From: Cyanobium usitatum str. Tous
Lineage (GTDB): Bacteria; Cyanobacteriota; Cyanobacteriia; PCC-6307; Cyanobiaceae
Reading direction: 5' to 3'
Length of the DNA: 64,000 bases
Assembly: GCF_003011885.1 (NCBI RefSeq)
Contig: NZ_PXXO01000004.1
Coordinates: 1 to 64,000, forward strand
Shown: positions 46,305-53,255 of the stretch, piece by piece
Position numbering within the stretch: the stretch's first letter is position 1
Layout of the letters: every line of letters begins with the position of its first letter
Position numbers and translations under genes: made by a program
Notes under the pieces: model-generated
The model's input: the letters and a program-made list of their open reading frames with translations, nothing else
Told to the model about the DNA's origin: nothing
Database searches by the model: none

Positions 46305-46934
46305 GTGCCCCATCCCAGCAACAACCAAGTCCAGCAGGAGCTCTCCTCTGCCCAGCAAGAGCTATACGACTGGCTTAGCGACTACATCGGCAGCAACCGC
46401 CACAGTCCCTCGATCCGCCAAATGATGGAAGCGATGGGGCTGCGCTCTCCGGCGCCGATCCAGAGCCGCCTGCGCCACCTGCAGCAGAAGGGCTGGATCA
46501 CCTGGCAAGAGGGCCAAGCCCGCACCCTGCAGCTCCTGGGCGGCATGGCCAGCGGCATCCCAGTGCTCGGCGCCGTGGCCGCCGGCGGCCTGGTTGAAAC
46601 CTTCGACGACATCCAGGAGCGCCTCGACCTGGCCCCCGTGCTCGATACCCGCGGCCTTTTTGCCCTTACCGTGAACGGCGATTCAATGGTGGACGCCCAC
46701 ATCGCCGACGGGGACGTGGTGCTGCTCGAGCCCGTCAGCGACCCGAGCCGGCTCAAAGCAGGCACGATCGTCAGCGCCCTGGTGCCGGGCAGTGGCACCA
46801 CCTTGAAGCACTTCCACCGCAGCGGCGCCACGGTGACCCTGGAAGCAGCCAACCCCGCCTATGCCCCAATCGTGCTCCCCGCCGACCAGGTAACGGTGCA
46901 GGGCAAGCTAGTGGCCGTCTGGCGCCAGGTCTAA
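46305..46934 (+). CDS. lexA: LexA repressor
   Basis: A 209-aa protein. The N-terminal winged helix (about 15-75) has SPSIRQMMEAMGLRS and HLQQKGWITW. The cleavage site is Ala93-Gly94 (LGAVAAGGLVE). The catalytic serine is Ser127 (NGDSMVDAH) and the lysine is near 168 (TTLKHF), so self-cleavage residues are all kept, which is not true of every cyanobacterial LexA. The GTG at 46305 is chosen because it gives the usual length and follows the operator-like site. Confidence 0.94.
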   Translation: MPHPSNNQVQQELSSAQQELYDWLSDYIGSNRHSPSIRQMMEAMGLRSPAPIQSRLRHLQQKGWITWQEGQARTLQLLGGMASGIPVLGAVAAGGLVETFDDIQERLDLAPVLDTRGLFALTVNGDSMVDAHIADGDVVLLEPVSDPSRLKAGTIVSALVPGSGTTLKHFHRSGATVTLEAANPAYAPIVLPADQVTVQGKLVAVWRQV

Positions 46935-46984
46935 ACGGATGGCGTTGTAAGCTCAGTGCGCGCCAGGCAAGGCCACAAGCCAAG

Positions 46985-47003
46985 CGGAATGACCAGCATT
47001 CCG
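46985..47003. repeat. Perfect 7-bp inverted repeat between lexA and tRNA-Ala
   Basis: CGGAATG and CATTCCG flank a five-base loop (ACCAG). No T run follows, so it is not a standard terminator; it could be a factor-dependent end or tRNA leader structure. Confidence 0.45.
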
Positions 47004-47021
47004 TTGCCACTGCGTCCTATA

Positions 47022-47094
47022 GGGGCCATAGCTCAGCTGGTAGAGCACCTGCATGGCATGCAGGGGGTCAGCGGTTCGAATCCGCTTGGCTCCA
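47022..47094 (+). tRNA. tRNA-Ala (anticodon GGC)
   Basis: A 73-base gene folds into a full cloverleaf: acceptor GGGGCCA/TGGCTCC (one G-U pair), D arm GCTC/GAGC, anticodon stem CCTGC/GCAGG with loop ATGGCAT giving anticodon GGC, and T arm AGCGG-TTCGAAT-CCGCT. The discriminator is A; CCA is not encoded. It decodes GCC/GCU alanine codons. A terminator follows at 8 bases. Confidence 0.97.
47050..47071. repeat. Direct-repeat copy 1 (tRNA-Ala anticodon region)
   Basis: TGCATGGCATGCAGG plus GGGTCAG, within the tRNA gene. A 20-of-22 match lies at 49336-49357, on the far side of the AbiE genes. The first 13 bases are a near-perfect palindrome. Confidence 0.5.
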
Positions 47095-47102
47095 TTCCGT
47101 CA

Positions 47103-47131
47103 GACTCCTTGCGCTACAAGGGGTCTTTTTT
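47103..47131 (+). terminator. Terminator after tRNA-Ala
   Basis: GACTCCTTG pairs with CAAGGGGTC (nine pairs with one G-T) around CGCTA and leads into TTTTTT. Confidence 0.87.
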
Positions 47132-47243
47132 GTAGGCCAGGGGGTCGCTGGCATGCCCGGCGGGGCCGAAAAGCGTAAAATCAAGCTCAAAACTGAGGCA
47201 AGCGACGGCCCCGAATGGGTCCGGATCGGAATGGTTCGGCTGC

Positions 47244-48305
47244 TCAGGCGAGGGAGCGCGCGATGGCATTGCAGTGCTCCTCCAGCTGACTGATCCGCTC
47301 CAGCAGCTCCGGGAAGCTCGGGAACTCACCGCGCAGCATCCCTGAGTCAGCCATGGCCGTGTAGTCAGACTCCAGTGCCTGCCGGGCGGCATCGGTCGGG
47401 ACCAGCTGCAGGTTGCCGCTGAGGGCGTAGAGGTAGTCGATGGGCTGCTCATCGGCATCCGTGGCACGCCAGAAATCCTCCTTTTGCTGAGCCACTTCTG
47501 CGGTGAGGAGGCCATCGCGAACGGCCTCCTCCGCGATGCCTGCCCGGGCCAGGCGATCAAGGTCATACCAGTGCCGTGAATAACGGTCGCCCTCACCGCT
47601 GCCCCAACGGCCTCTTCGGCAGGAGACATGGATCGCCGCGGCCTTCTCCAGGAACGTGCGCTTCGGGTCCATCACCAGTGGCCTGGCAGTCGGGAAATCG
47701 AGCATGGCCAGGTGGGCGGCTGCCTCGCAGGTGATGGGCATCGGCCCATGCGGTTCGCCGGTGGAATGGGCACCGAACTCCAGCAGCACCGTTGGCCGCA
47801 CGTAGCCGTAGGTGCCCTCAGGCGGCGGGGTCAGCGGTGGGTAGTTGAGAACGATGGTGGGTGGCTGCCGGCGCCTTAGTTCCGCCGCTTTGAGCGTCAG
47901 CTTCACCGGGATGCCTGCGGCCGAGACAGCCCCTTGAAGCAGTGGCATGGGGATCTCGCTTACCCATTGCTTGAGCTTGCTGTCGGCGGCCTTACGGCGC
48001 CTTTCGGCCTGGCTTGGATTGACTGCCGGCGCCAGGTCGACATCCGGCCAGAGGTGCTGAATGTTGACGGTGAGGTCAACGTCCTCCGAGAAGCGGTCAA
48101 TCAACCCATGGGCCTTGGAGAGCGAGGTTCCGCCCTTGAAGGTGAGGCTCTGCAGGAGTTGCTGATCTGTGCCAAGGATCTGCAGGGCCCAAACCACCCA
48201 GATGTCCTTCTCAAGCAGATAGGCAGGCCAGCCGGATTCGGCAGCAGCCACCGCCAAGGCTTCCTTCTGATCCTCTGCGGAAAGAGCAAACCAGGACTCA
48301 GCCAC
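47244..48305 (-). CDS. abiEii: AbiEii/AbiGii family nucleotidyltransferase toxin
   Basis: A 353-aa protein with the nucleotidyltransferase motif FKGGTSLSKAHGLIDRFSEDVDL-type (GG-T/S then D-x-D), KRTFLEKAAAIH and SRHWYDLDRLARAG. These match the AbiEii toxin of type IV toxin-antitoxin/abortive phage infection systems, proposed to use a nucleotide to block growth (related MenT toxins modify tRNA). GTG 48305 is chosen: it overlaps the antitoxin stop by 8 bases and GGAGG precedes it closely; GTG 48335 would add ten residues. The gene follows its antitoxin on the minus strand. Confidence 0.86.
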   Translation of the reverse strand: MAESWFALSAEDQKEALAVAAAESGWPAYLLEKDIWVVWALQILGTDQQLLQSLTFKGGTSLSKAHGLIDRFSEDVDLTVNIQHLWPDVDLAPAVNPSQAERRRKAADSKLKQWVSEIPMPLLQGAVSAAGIPVKLTLKAAELRRRQPPTIVLNYPPLTPPPEGTYGYVRPTVLLEFGAHSTGEPHGPMPITCEAAAHLAMLDFPTARPLVMDPKRTFLEKAAAIHVSCRRGRWGSGEGDRYSRHWYDLDRLARAGIAEEAVRDGLLTAEVAQQKEDFWRATDADEQPIDYLYALSGNLQLVPTDAARQALESDYTAMADSGMLRGEFPSFPELLERISQLEEHCNAIARSLA

Positions 48306-49002
48306 GAACCTCCAGCGGTCCCTGATCTTGTTCACTGAGCAGCTCAGCCAGCCACAAGGGCAGCTCAGCGCTGACGGAGAGCAGGGCTTCCCATTCTTCA
48401 GGAGGCAGCACGGTTCGGAGCTTCGGCAGAACTGCTGAAGCCTGATCAGGGCCGAGCCAGGTCAGGGCGCGGATCGCCTGGCCGGCAGGGCGATCGGCCA
48501 GCAGGAAGTTCCAGGCGGCTGCCGTACGGATGGTGACCTGCTGCTTGCCGAAGACATAGCGCTTCTGGCTCCGGCTGCGGGACAGATAGATCTGCTGTAC
48601 GGGCATCTGGGTGGTGAGGCCAAGGGCATTGGCAGCGGCAGCACCACTGCTCACCAACTGCTGAACGCCCTCCTGGTTGAGCCAGCCCATCACCGCCTCC
48701 GGCGCCGGTGGTCTGGTGCCAAAGCGACTGCAAACGGGCAGGGCGTAACGGCCGCGGGTGATCTTCACAAGCTTGCCCCGGGCCGCCAGGCGCCGCAGGG
48801 CCTGGTCCACCGCATCGCGCTTGCCCAGCGCAAGGAACTGCTTGGCAGCCAGCAGGAATCCCTCAGGGCACTTGCCTGCCGCTTCAAGGATCTGCTCGCT
48901 CAGCACGGCCTTCTCGCTCGGAACAGCCTTCTCGCTCGGAACAGCCTTCTCGCTCGGAACAGCCTTCTCGCTCGGAACAGCCTTCTCGCTCGGAACAGCC
49001 AT
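48298..49002 (-). CDS. abiEi: AbiEi-type (DUF6088) antitoxin/regulator with N-terminal repeats
   Basis: A 234-aa protein. After the first residues, VPSEK+A is repeated five times. A winged helix follows (about 35-90: QALRRLAARGKLVKITRGRYALP), then the DUF6088 C-terminal domain (SSGAAAANALGL, QQIYLSRSRSQKRYVFG). AbiEi antitoxins repress their own promoter and neutralise AbiEii without direct binding. The ATG at 49002 has AGGA about 13 bases upstream. The repeat DNA may change antitoxin length without a frame shift, since the unit is 18 bp. Confidence 0.83.
   Translation of the reverse strand: MAVPSEKAVPSEKAVPSEKAVPSEKAVPSEKAVLSEQILEAAGKCPEGFLLAAKQFLALGKRDAVDQALRRLAARGKLVKITRGRYALPVCSRFGTRPPAPEAVMGWLNQEGVQQLVSSGAAAANALGLTTQMPVQQIYLSRSRSQKRYVFGKQQVTIRTAAAWNFLLADRPAGQAIRALTWLGPDQASAVLPKLRTVLPPEEWEALLSVSAELPLWLAELLSEQDQGPLEVRG
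48908..48997 (-). repeat. Five perfect 18-bp tandem repeats at the antitoxin 5' end
   Basis: GCCTTCTCGCTCGGAACA is repeated exactly five times (48908-48925 through 48980-48997) with a diverged copy on the gene-internal side. Each unit encodes six residues (A-V-P-S-E-K). Confidence 0.97.
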
Positions 49003-49031
49003 GACGCCTGGATAGGTCCTGTTATGTCCTG

Positions 49032-49065
49032 GGGTGTCAGGAGCCTACACAAGTTTCTGACACCC
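49032..49065. promoter_or_regulatory. Perfect inverted repeat in the abiE promoter region (probable operator)
   Basis: GGGTGTCAG (49032-49040) and CTGACACCC (49057-49065) are exact inverted copies with a 16-base spacer, 30-63 bases upstream of the antitoxin ATG. AbiEi proteins are known to bind inverted repeats in their own promoter, so this is the likely autoregulation site. Confidence 0.62.
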
Positions 49066-49423
49066 TGTCTACAGAGCTTTTGCCATCGCCTCCGTGAGAC
49101 CGGTGCTCTTGACTTGGCCGTCGACGCGCTCCGGGGCAGGTGATTGGGGTGGAGGGAAGAAGGGGCCCTCCATCGGCGTCCAGCGAGCGGGCGGGCAGTA
49201 GCGCAAGACCTAGCGCAAAAAAGCGCAAAACCGATGCATCCAGAGACATCCACTTGACCACAGATCTTGTCCAAATCGACTGCAATGCAATGGCTTTACC
49301 AGTGGCGATCAGGGGGCTGGAAGGGTGGCATTTATTGCATGGCATGCAGGAGTTCAGCCCTGGTTTTTTTGATGTTTGGCCGATGAGCTGCCGGGGGGCA
49401 ACCCACTAGCTCACTTAAGAAGT
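49066..49423. other. 358-base gene-free stretch beyond the AbiE promoter
   Basis: No convincing coding frame on either strand. It has AGCGCAA-type short repeats near 49199-49222, the tRNA-like direct repeat copy at 49336-49357, and a T run at 49364-49370 behind a weak CAGG/CCTG stem. It looks like the scar side of an inserted cassette. Confidence 0.5.
49336..49357. repeat. Direct-repeat copy 2 of the tRNA-Ala anticodon region
   Basis: TGCATGGCATGCAGG (15 exact bases) followed by AGTTCAG, against GGGTCAG in the tRNA gene. It could be a former attachment site bounding the AbiE genes. The palindromic core lowers the significance of the match. Confidence 0.45.
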
Positions 49424-49996
49424 TCAGCTAGAGCTGCCACCGTGGCGGGTCAAAGATTGGGGGAAGGAGTAGTCCTTTTCCCGAAACAGCGCCAGGCAAG
49501 CTTCCACCACAGCGCCGTCGAACAGGGTATTTTTGCCCGCACTGACGACCTCCAACGCCTCCACCAATCCTTTGGCAAAGCGATAGGGACGGTTGGCAGT
49601 CATCGCTTCTACGGTGTCGGCCACCGCCAGAATCCTGGCCTCGACAATGATGGCGTCATCCTCAAGCACGTGAAGGTAGCCGCTGCCATCGAGACGCTCG
49701 TGGTGTTGACGCACCGCCTTAGCCACCGGCCAGAGAAAATCAATTTCACTAAGCACCTCATATCCCACCTCCCCATGGCTCTTTATCAGAGCCATTTCCC
49801 AAGCAGACAAGGCGATGGGCTTGGTCAATAACTCTGCGGGAATTGCAATCTTGCCAATGTCGTACACAAGTGCAGAAATGCGTAAACCCTGCATGGTGCT
49901 TGCATCTAGGCCCAGCCCTCGACCAATCGCCTCGGCAAGACCCGCCACTCGGTGAGTATTGCCAGCGGCATATAGCTTCGCCAACCGAATAGACAT
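49424..49996 (-). CDS. HD-GYP-like protein with altered metal-binding residues
   Basis: A 190-aa protein with only an HD-GYP domain: THRVAGLAEAIGRGLGLD, SALVYDIGKIAIPAELL, HHERLDGSGYLHVLEDD and RILAVADTVEAMTANRPYR. In active HD-GYP c-di-GMP phosphodiesterases the second motif is HDIGKI and an earlier His lies in GHQ/GHS. Here these are Tyr (VYDIGKI) and Asn (AAGNTH), and GYP is GYL. It probably lacks normal catalysis. A stop codon lies two codons before the ATG, so no upstream sensory domain is attached. It may be a truncated, decaying gene. Confidence 0.75.
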   Translation of the reverse strand: MSIRLAKLYAAGNTHRVAGLAEAIGRGLGLDASTMQGLRISALVYDIGKIAIPAELLTKPIALSAWEMALIKSHGEVGYEVLSEIDFLWPVAKAVRQHHERLDGSGYLHVLEDDAIIVEARILAVADTVEAMTANRPYRFAKGLVEALEVVSAGKNTLFDGAVVEACLALFREKDYSFPQSLTRHGGSSS

Positions 49997-50423
49997 TGCT
50001 TACAAATTTCACCGCCAATCTCCCACAACTTCAAGCCCCCCAATTTCAGCAGAGGGACAACCAAGTAGATCGCAGAGTTAGGGATTGACCTTCATAATCA
50101 AGCCAGTCAACGCATAAATTATCCAAATGCCATCTTGGGCAGACTCAAAAAGACGCCATTAGAGCTACTCCGACTCCTACAACGACCGTTGAATTAGATA
50201 TTCCTGCTTCGTCACTATCTTTTCTCCCCCAACCCCTAAAGCCTATCTAGGCAAATGGCTTGCGGCCATAAGGAAATAGGGGAGACGGCCTACACAGATC
50301 TCCGCTCTCACCAGCCTCCTCTTGTTTTGGGGCTTTTGCCGCAATCAGTTGACTGCCCTTAGGGATTTCCTACCCACCCAGCGTTGTTTAGCTGGCAGAA
50401 TGGCAGTTGACCATTGCAAGCCC
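49997..50423. other. 427-base intergenic region, AT-richer than its surroundings
   Basis: The gap between the divergent HD-GYP-like and Rrf2 genes has no supported coding frame. It holds a spaced inverted repeat (TTGAC near 50094 and GTCAA 16 bases on). A TTGACT at 50349 could be a -35 element for the Rrf2 gene, but no good -10 follows. Base composition is visibly less GC-rich than the genes around it. Confidence 0.5.
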
Positions 50424-50855
50424 ATGGGCTTCAGCGCCAAAACCCAATATGGATTGGTCGCCCTCATAGACCTCGCCGGGGCTTACGCCTCTGGAGCCTT
50501 GGTTCAAACCGGCGAGATCTGCAAGCGCCATGCCATTCCCGAACGCTACCTCGAGCAGATGCTCACCGGCCTGCGCAAGGCCGGACTGCTAAACAGCATC
50601 CGCGGACCGAAGGGTGGCTTTCAACTCGCCCTCAATCCAGACAACATCACCGTGGCCGATGTAGTGGCTGCGCTGGAAGGCAGCAGCAACACGGAGCTGC
50701 AAAGAGAACCAGATGACCCGGCCTTCCTAGTGCTTGCGGCTCTAGACCAAAAACTGGATGCCAGCAAGGAAGCCCTTCTCACCGCAACCACCCTGGCCCA
50801 ACTGCTGCGCGAGCACGATGCATTCAAGCAGCCATTGCCGATGTTCTACATCTGA
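50424..50855 (+). CDS. Rrf2 family transcriptional regulator
   Basis: A 143-aa protein with the Rrf2 winged helix: FSAKTQYGLVALIDLAG, CKRHAIPERYLEQMLTGLR and SIRGPKGGFQLAL. The Cys cluster that binds the Fe-S centre in IscR/NsrR is absent from residues 85-110, so it is probably a cluster-free member such as the CymR type. ATG 50424 is chosen to begin at MGFSAKTQYG; an ATG near 50400 is also in frame. It overlaps the next small gene by TGATG. Confidence 0.86.
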   Translation: MGFSAKTQYGLVALIDLAGAYASGALVQTGEICKRHAIPERYLEQMLTGLRKAGLLNSIRGPKGGFQLALNPDNITVADVVAALEGSSNTELQREPDDPAFLVLAALDQKLDASKEALLTATTLAQLLREHDAFKQPLPMFYI

Positions 50856-51058
50856 TGCGCAACCGCAAGCCCTTGCCTCCATCAATGGAGGATCAAGAAG
50901 ACTGGCCCATCGACCAGGGGCGTCCCGTGTTGCTAAGGCTGCTGGCCCTGCTTGGGGCCCTTGGCTTCGTGATGCTGGGGGTTAACAGCCTCTTGCCTGC
51001 CTTTGAGCCGCCCAGCCCCAAGCCAATGCCCGATCAGCGCAACCGCTCAATCACTTGA
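50855..51058 (+). CDS. Small single-span membrane protein
   Basis: A 67-aa protein with a polar N-terminus (PPSMEDQEDWPIDQGRP), one membrane segment (LLRLLALLGALGFVMLGV) and a proline-rich tail. No family recognised. The start overlaps the Rrf2 stop, so the two are coupled. Confidence 0.58.
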   Translation: MRNRKPLPPSMEDQEDWPIDQGRPVLLRLLALLGALGFVMLGVNSLLPAFEPPSPKPMPDQRNRSIT

Positions 51059-51061
51059 GGG

Positions 51062-51391
51062 CTAGAAGCGGGACATCGCCACGATCTTGGCCAGCTTCTC
51101 GGCTTCTAGACCATTCAGTTCGTCGAGCTGCAGCAGGCTGTCTTTAACCAAGCTGGCAAACACGAACAGGATGCCGTCGAGGCGGAAATCAAACCGACCT
51201 TCGATCGTGTGGCGCTCGATACTGAGGTAATCGTGCAGCTGCCATACGGTTTCAGCATCCTCAAGCTCGTCGGCCTTAGCACGCACCTGAGCCACTAGCT
51301 GCTGCACTGCCCGGGTGTAAGCACGGTCGAAGGCTTCGCGGGCAACTGCCTGCTCCGTATCTGTCCAACCCTCAAGCATAGTGTCCATCAT
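51062..51391 (-). CDS. frp: Fluorescence recovery protein
   Basis: FRP binds the active red form of OCP on the phycobilisome and speeds its return to the orange form. The 109-aa protein contains VWQLHDYLSIERHTIEG; with the ATG at 51391 the key residues fall at Trp50, His53, Asp54 and Arg60, the numbering of the Synechocystis protein. The C-terminus has LLFVFA-like GILFVFASLVKDSLLQL. It is last in ocp-crtW-frp and overlaps crtW by ATGA. Confidence 0.9.
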   Translation of the reverse strand: MMDTMLEGWTDTEQAVAREAFDRAYTRAVQQLVAQVRAKADELEDAETVWQLHDYLSIERHTIEGRFDFRLDGILFVFASLVKDSLLQLDELNGLEAEKLAKIVAMSRF

Positions 51392-52179
51392 GTGAATTGA
51401 GCCCTCTCCCTTAGCAGCGAGGCTAGTCGGGGACTCAGCCTGCTGCGAGACCTACGCCGCTGGGCCGGAAGTTCAAACCAGGCAAGCGTCGGGGCGTCGT
51501 GGTGTTCCCTGTGATAACCGAAGTGGAAACAGGCCAGTAACGAAAGCCAGGGAGCCAGTTCGAGGCTATCGGCGTGGGGGCGACGCTGGGGCAAACGCTG
51601 GCCTCGATGGGGCAGGTAGGTGCCGAAAACAAACAACTGCAGCGAGCTGAGCAGCAGGGGCAAGGTGCAAAACAGCAGCACATTCAGCCAGCCGAATGGA
51701 GCCAAGCGGCAGGCGATCAAGGCCAACACTGTCCAGCCCATAAGTAACCGGCCCATCTGGCCCCAGGTGAGATAGCCAGCCATGAAGCGGGCATACCAAG
51801 CGATGGCCCCTGCGGCTGGATCCCCGTGGAAATCAGGGTCAGAGGCGCTAGCGGTGAATAGATGGTGGTGTTGATGGTTGCGGCAACAGGCTTGATAAGG
51901 AAGCGCCGCATATAGGCCCAGGGCGATCCTGCCCAGCAAGGCATTGCGATTGCGGCAATGGGGCCACAACACCCCATGCATGGCGTCGTGACCAACGATG
52001 AATAGGCCTGTTTGCAGCAGGGTGCGGCCAACCACTCCAATAAAGATGGCCAGCCAGACCCATGGTCTGGCCAGCTGGGTGGCATTTAAATCCCAGCTCA
52101 GCAGGCCAGCAAGGCTGACCAGCCAACCCATCGTTATCAGTGCTGCAAGCAGAAGCCCCTTGCGGCTGGCTGCGTTCAA
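51388..52179 (-). CDS. crtW: Beta-carotene ketolase CrtW
   Basis: CrtW adds 4-keto groups to beta-carotene, giving echinenone/canthaxanthin, the pigment bound by OCP. The 263-aa membrane protein has the di-iron histidine boxes HDAMHG, NHQHHHLFT and FGYHREHHDAP, with four or five hydrophobic segments. The start is TTG overlapping the ocp stop (TTGA). Placement between ocp and frp links pigment synthesis to the quencher. Confidence 0.9.
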   Translation of the reverse strand: MNAASRKGLLLAALITMGWLVSLAGLLSWDLNATQLARPWVWLAIFIGVVGRTLLQTGLFIVGHDAMHGVLWPHCRNRNALLGRIALGLYAALPYQACCRNHQHHHLFTASASDPDFHGDPAAGAIAWYARFMAGYLTWGQMGRLLMGWTVLALIACRLAPFGWLNVLLFCTLPLLLSSLQLFVFGTYLPHRGQRLPQRRPHADSLELAPWLSLLACFHFGYHREHHDAPTLAWFELPAQRRRSRSRLSPRLASLLRERAQFT

Positions 52180-53129
52180 CGGCCGAATTTCAGCAAATCT
52201 GCAGGGGAAGCCAACAGATCGATGGCCACGAAGTAGATCTTGCCGTCAGGGTTGAGCAGGAAACGCCAAGCAACGTTCATACCAACGCCGGCTCCAAACC
52301 AGGGGGTCTGGACCTTGCCAGTCACCTTGATTTGGGTGAAGTTGCCTTCAGTGGGTTCAGCGAAACCGCGCTCAGGAAGAAGCTGCAAGTTCTGGCAGTC
52401 TTCACGGAAGAAGCGAAGAATCGCGTCACGTCCCACGATTGGCTTCTGGAAAGGGGCCTGTAGGGCACCATCCGTCAGAAACAGCTCGATCAGGTTGTCG
52501 AAGTCGTTGGCGTTCAGCAGGTCCATATAGCTGTTCACCGTTGGGTTGATAACGCCCTCGATGAACACCCGCTTGCGCTGCTCTTGGGGAGTGGGAGCGG
52601 CAATGGGCTCCATGACCCGCTGTCCCTCGCCTTTGGCGGGGTCGTAGCCCATATCCACCACAAAGTTGCGCAGCAGGGTGATCTGCTGACCCTGATCGAC
52701 AGCTTTAACTGAGCTGAGCACCGCAGAAGCGTTAGGCGACAGCTGATAGCCATCGGGGATCGGAGCAACAAAACCGGCGGCCATCCATTCTCCCAGCTGG
52801 TACCAGAAGCCCAGCTTGATGTTCACCGACCAGCAGGCGTAAGTGCGGCCGATTTGGGTATCGGCGCGATTGGCAAGCTCGCACATCACCTGGCTTTGCT
52901 CAGCGAAGCTCATCGCCTTGATCTGGTTGAGCACAGGCTCGGCAAACTGCATCCGCGCTGCGCCAGGGGCGGCAACGGTGATCGTGTTGCCCATTTCGAG
53001 GTAGGCATACCAGATCAGAGCCAGTTGGTCCTCGGCGCTCAGCAAGCGAAAGCGGGCCGTGATCGCAGGCACGACGTCAGCTGAAGCTGTATCGGGAAAG
53101 ATCTGGGTTGCCTTCTCAAGCGTGAACAT
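52176..53129 (-). CDS. ocp: Orange carotenoid protein
   Basis: OCP senses strong blue-green light and quenches phycobilisome excitation. The 317-aa protein has the helical N-terminal domain (1-165: QLALIWYAYLEMG, RTYACWSVNIKLGFWYQLG) and the NTF2-like C-terminal domain (about 190-317). Ligands to the keto group are Tyr201 and Trp288; Trp109 and Arg154 correspond to Trp110 and Arg155 of Synechocystis. ATG 53129 is chosen to start MFTLEKATQIFP. Presence of frp and crtW beside it fits the OCP1 type. Confidence 0.97.
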   Translation of the reverse strand: MFTLEKATQIFPDTASADVVPAITARFRLLSAEDQLALIWYAYLEMGNTITVAAPGAARMQFAEPVLNQIKAMSFAEQSQVMCELANRADTQIGRTYACWSVNIKLGFWYQLGEWMAAGFVAPIPDGYQLSPNASAVLSSVKAVDQGQQITLLRNFVVDMGYDPAKGEGQRVMEPIAAPTPQEQRKRVFIEGVINPTVNSYMDLLNANDFDNLIELFLTDGALQAPFQKPIVGRDAILRFFREDCQNLQLLPERGFAEPTEGNFTQIKVTGKVQTPWFGAGVGMNVAWRFLLNPDGKIYFVAIDLLASPADLLKFGR

Positions 53130-53255
53130 GCGGCGACGATCCAATTGTTAAGGAGATTTGCAGACTCTAGCGCCAAGGAGCCAGATCTGATAAGTCGCAG
53201 CCGCTTTGCAGCTCCGCCATGATCCAATTCTGCTCCAAACACCCCACTCCTGACC

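Noticed and set aside
47114-47629. Alternative frame across the abiEii 3' end
   Set aside because: It lacks conserved motifs, while the overlapping AbiEii frame has a continuous family pattern.
48908-48997. CRISPR-like array
   Set aside because: The 18-bp units are contiguous without spacers and are in-frame coding repeats.
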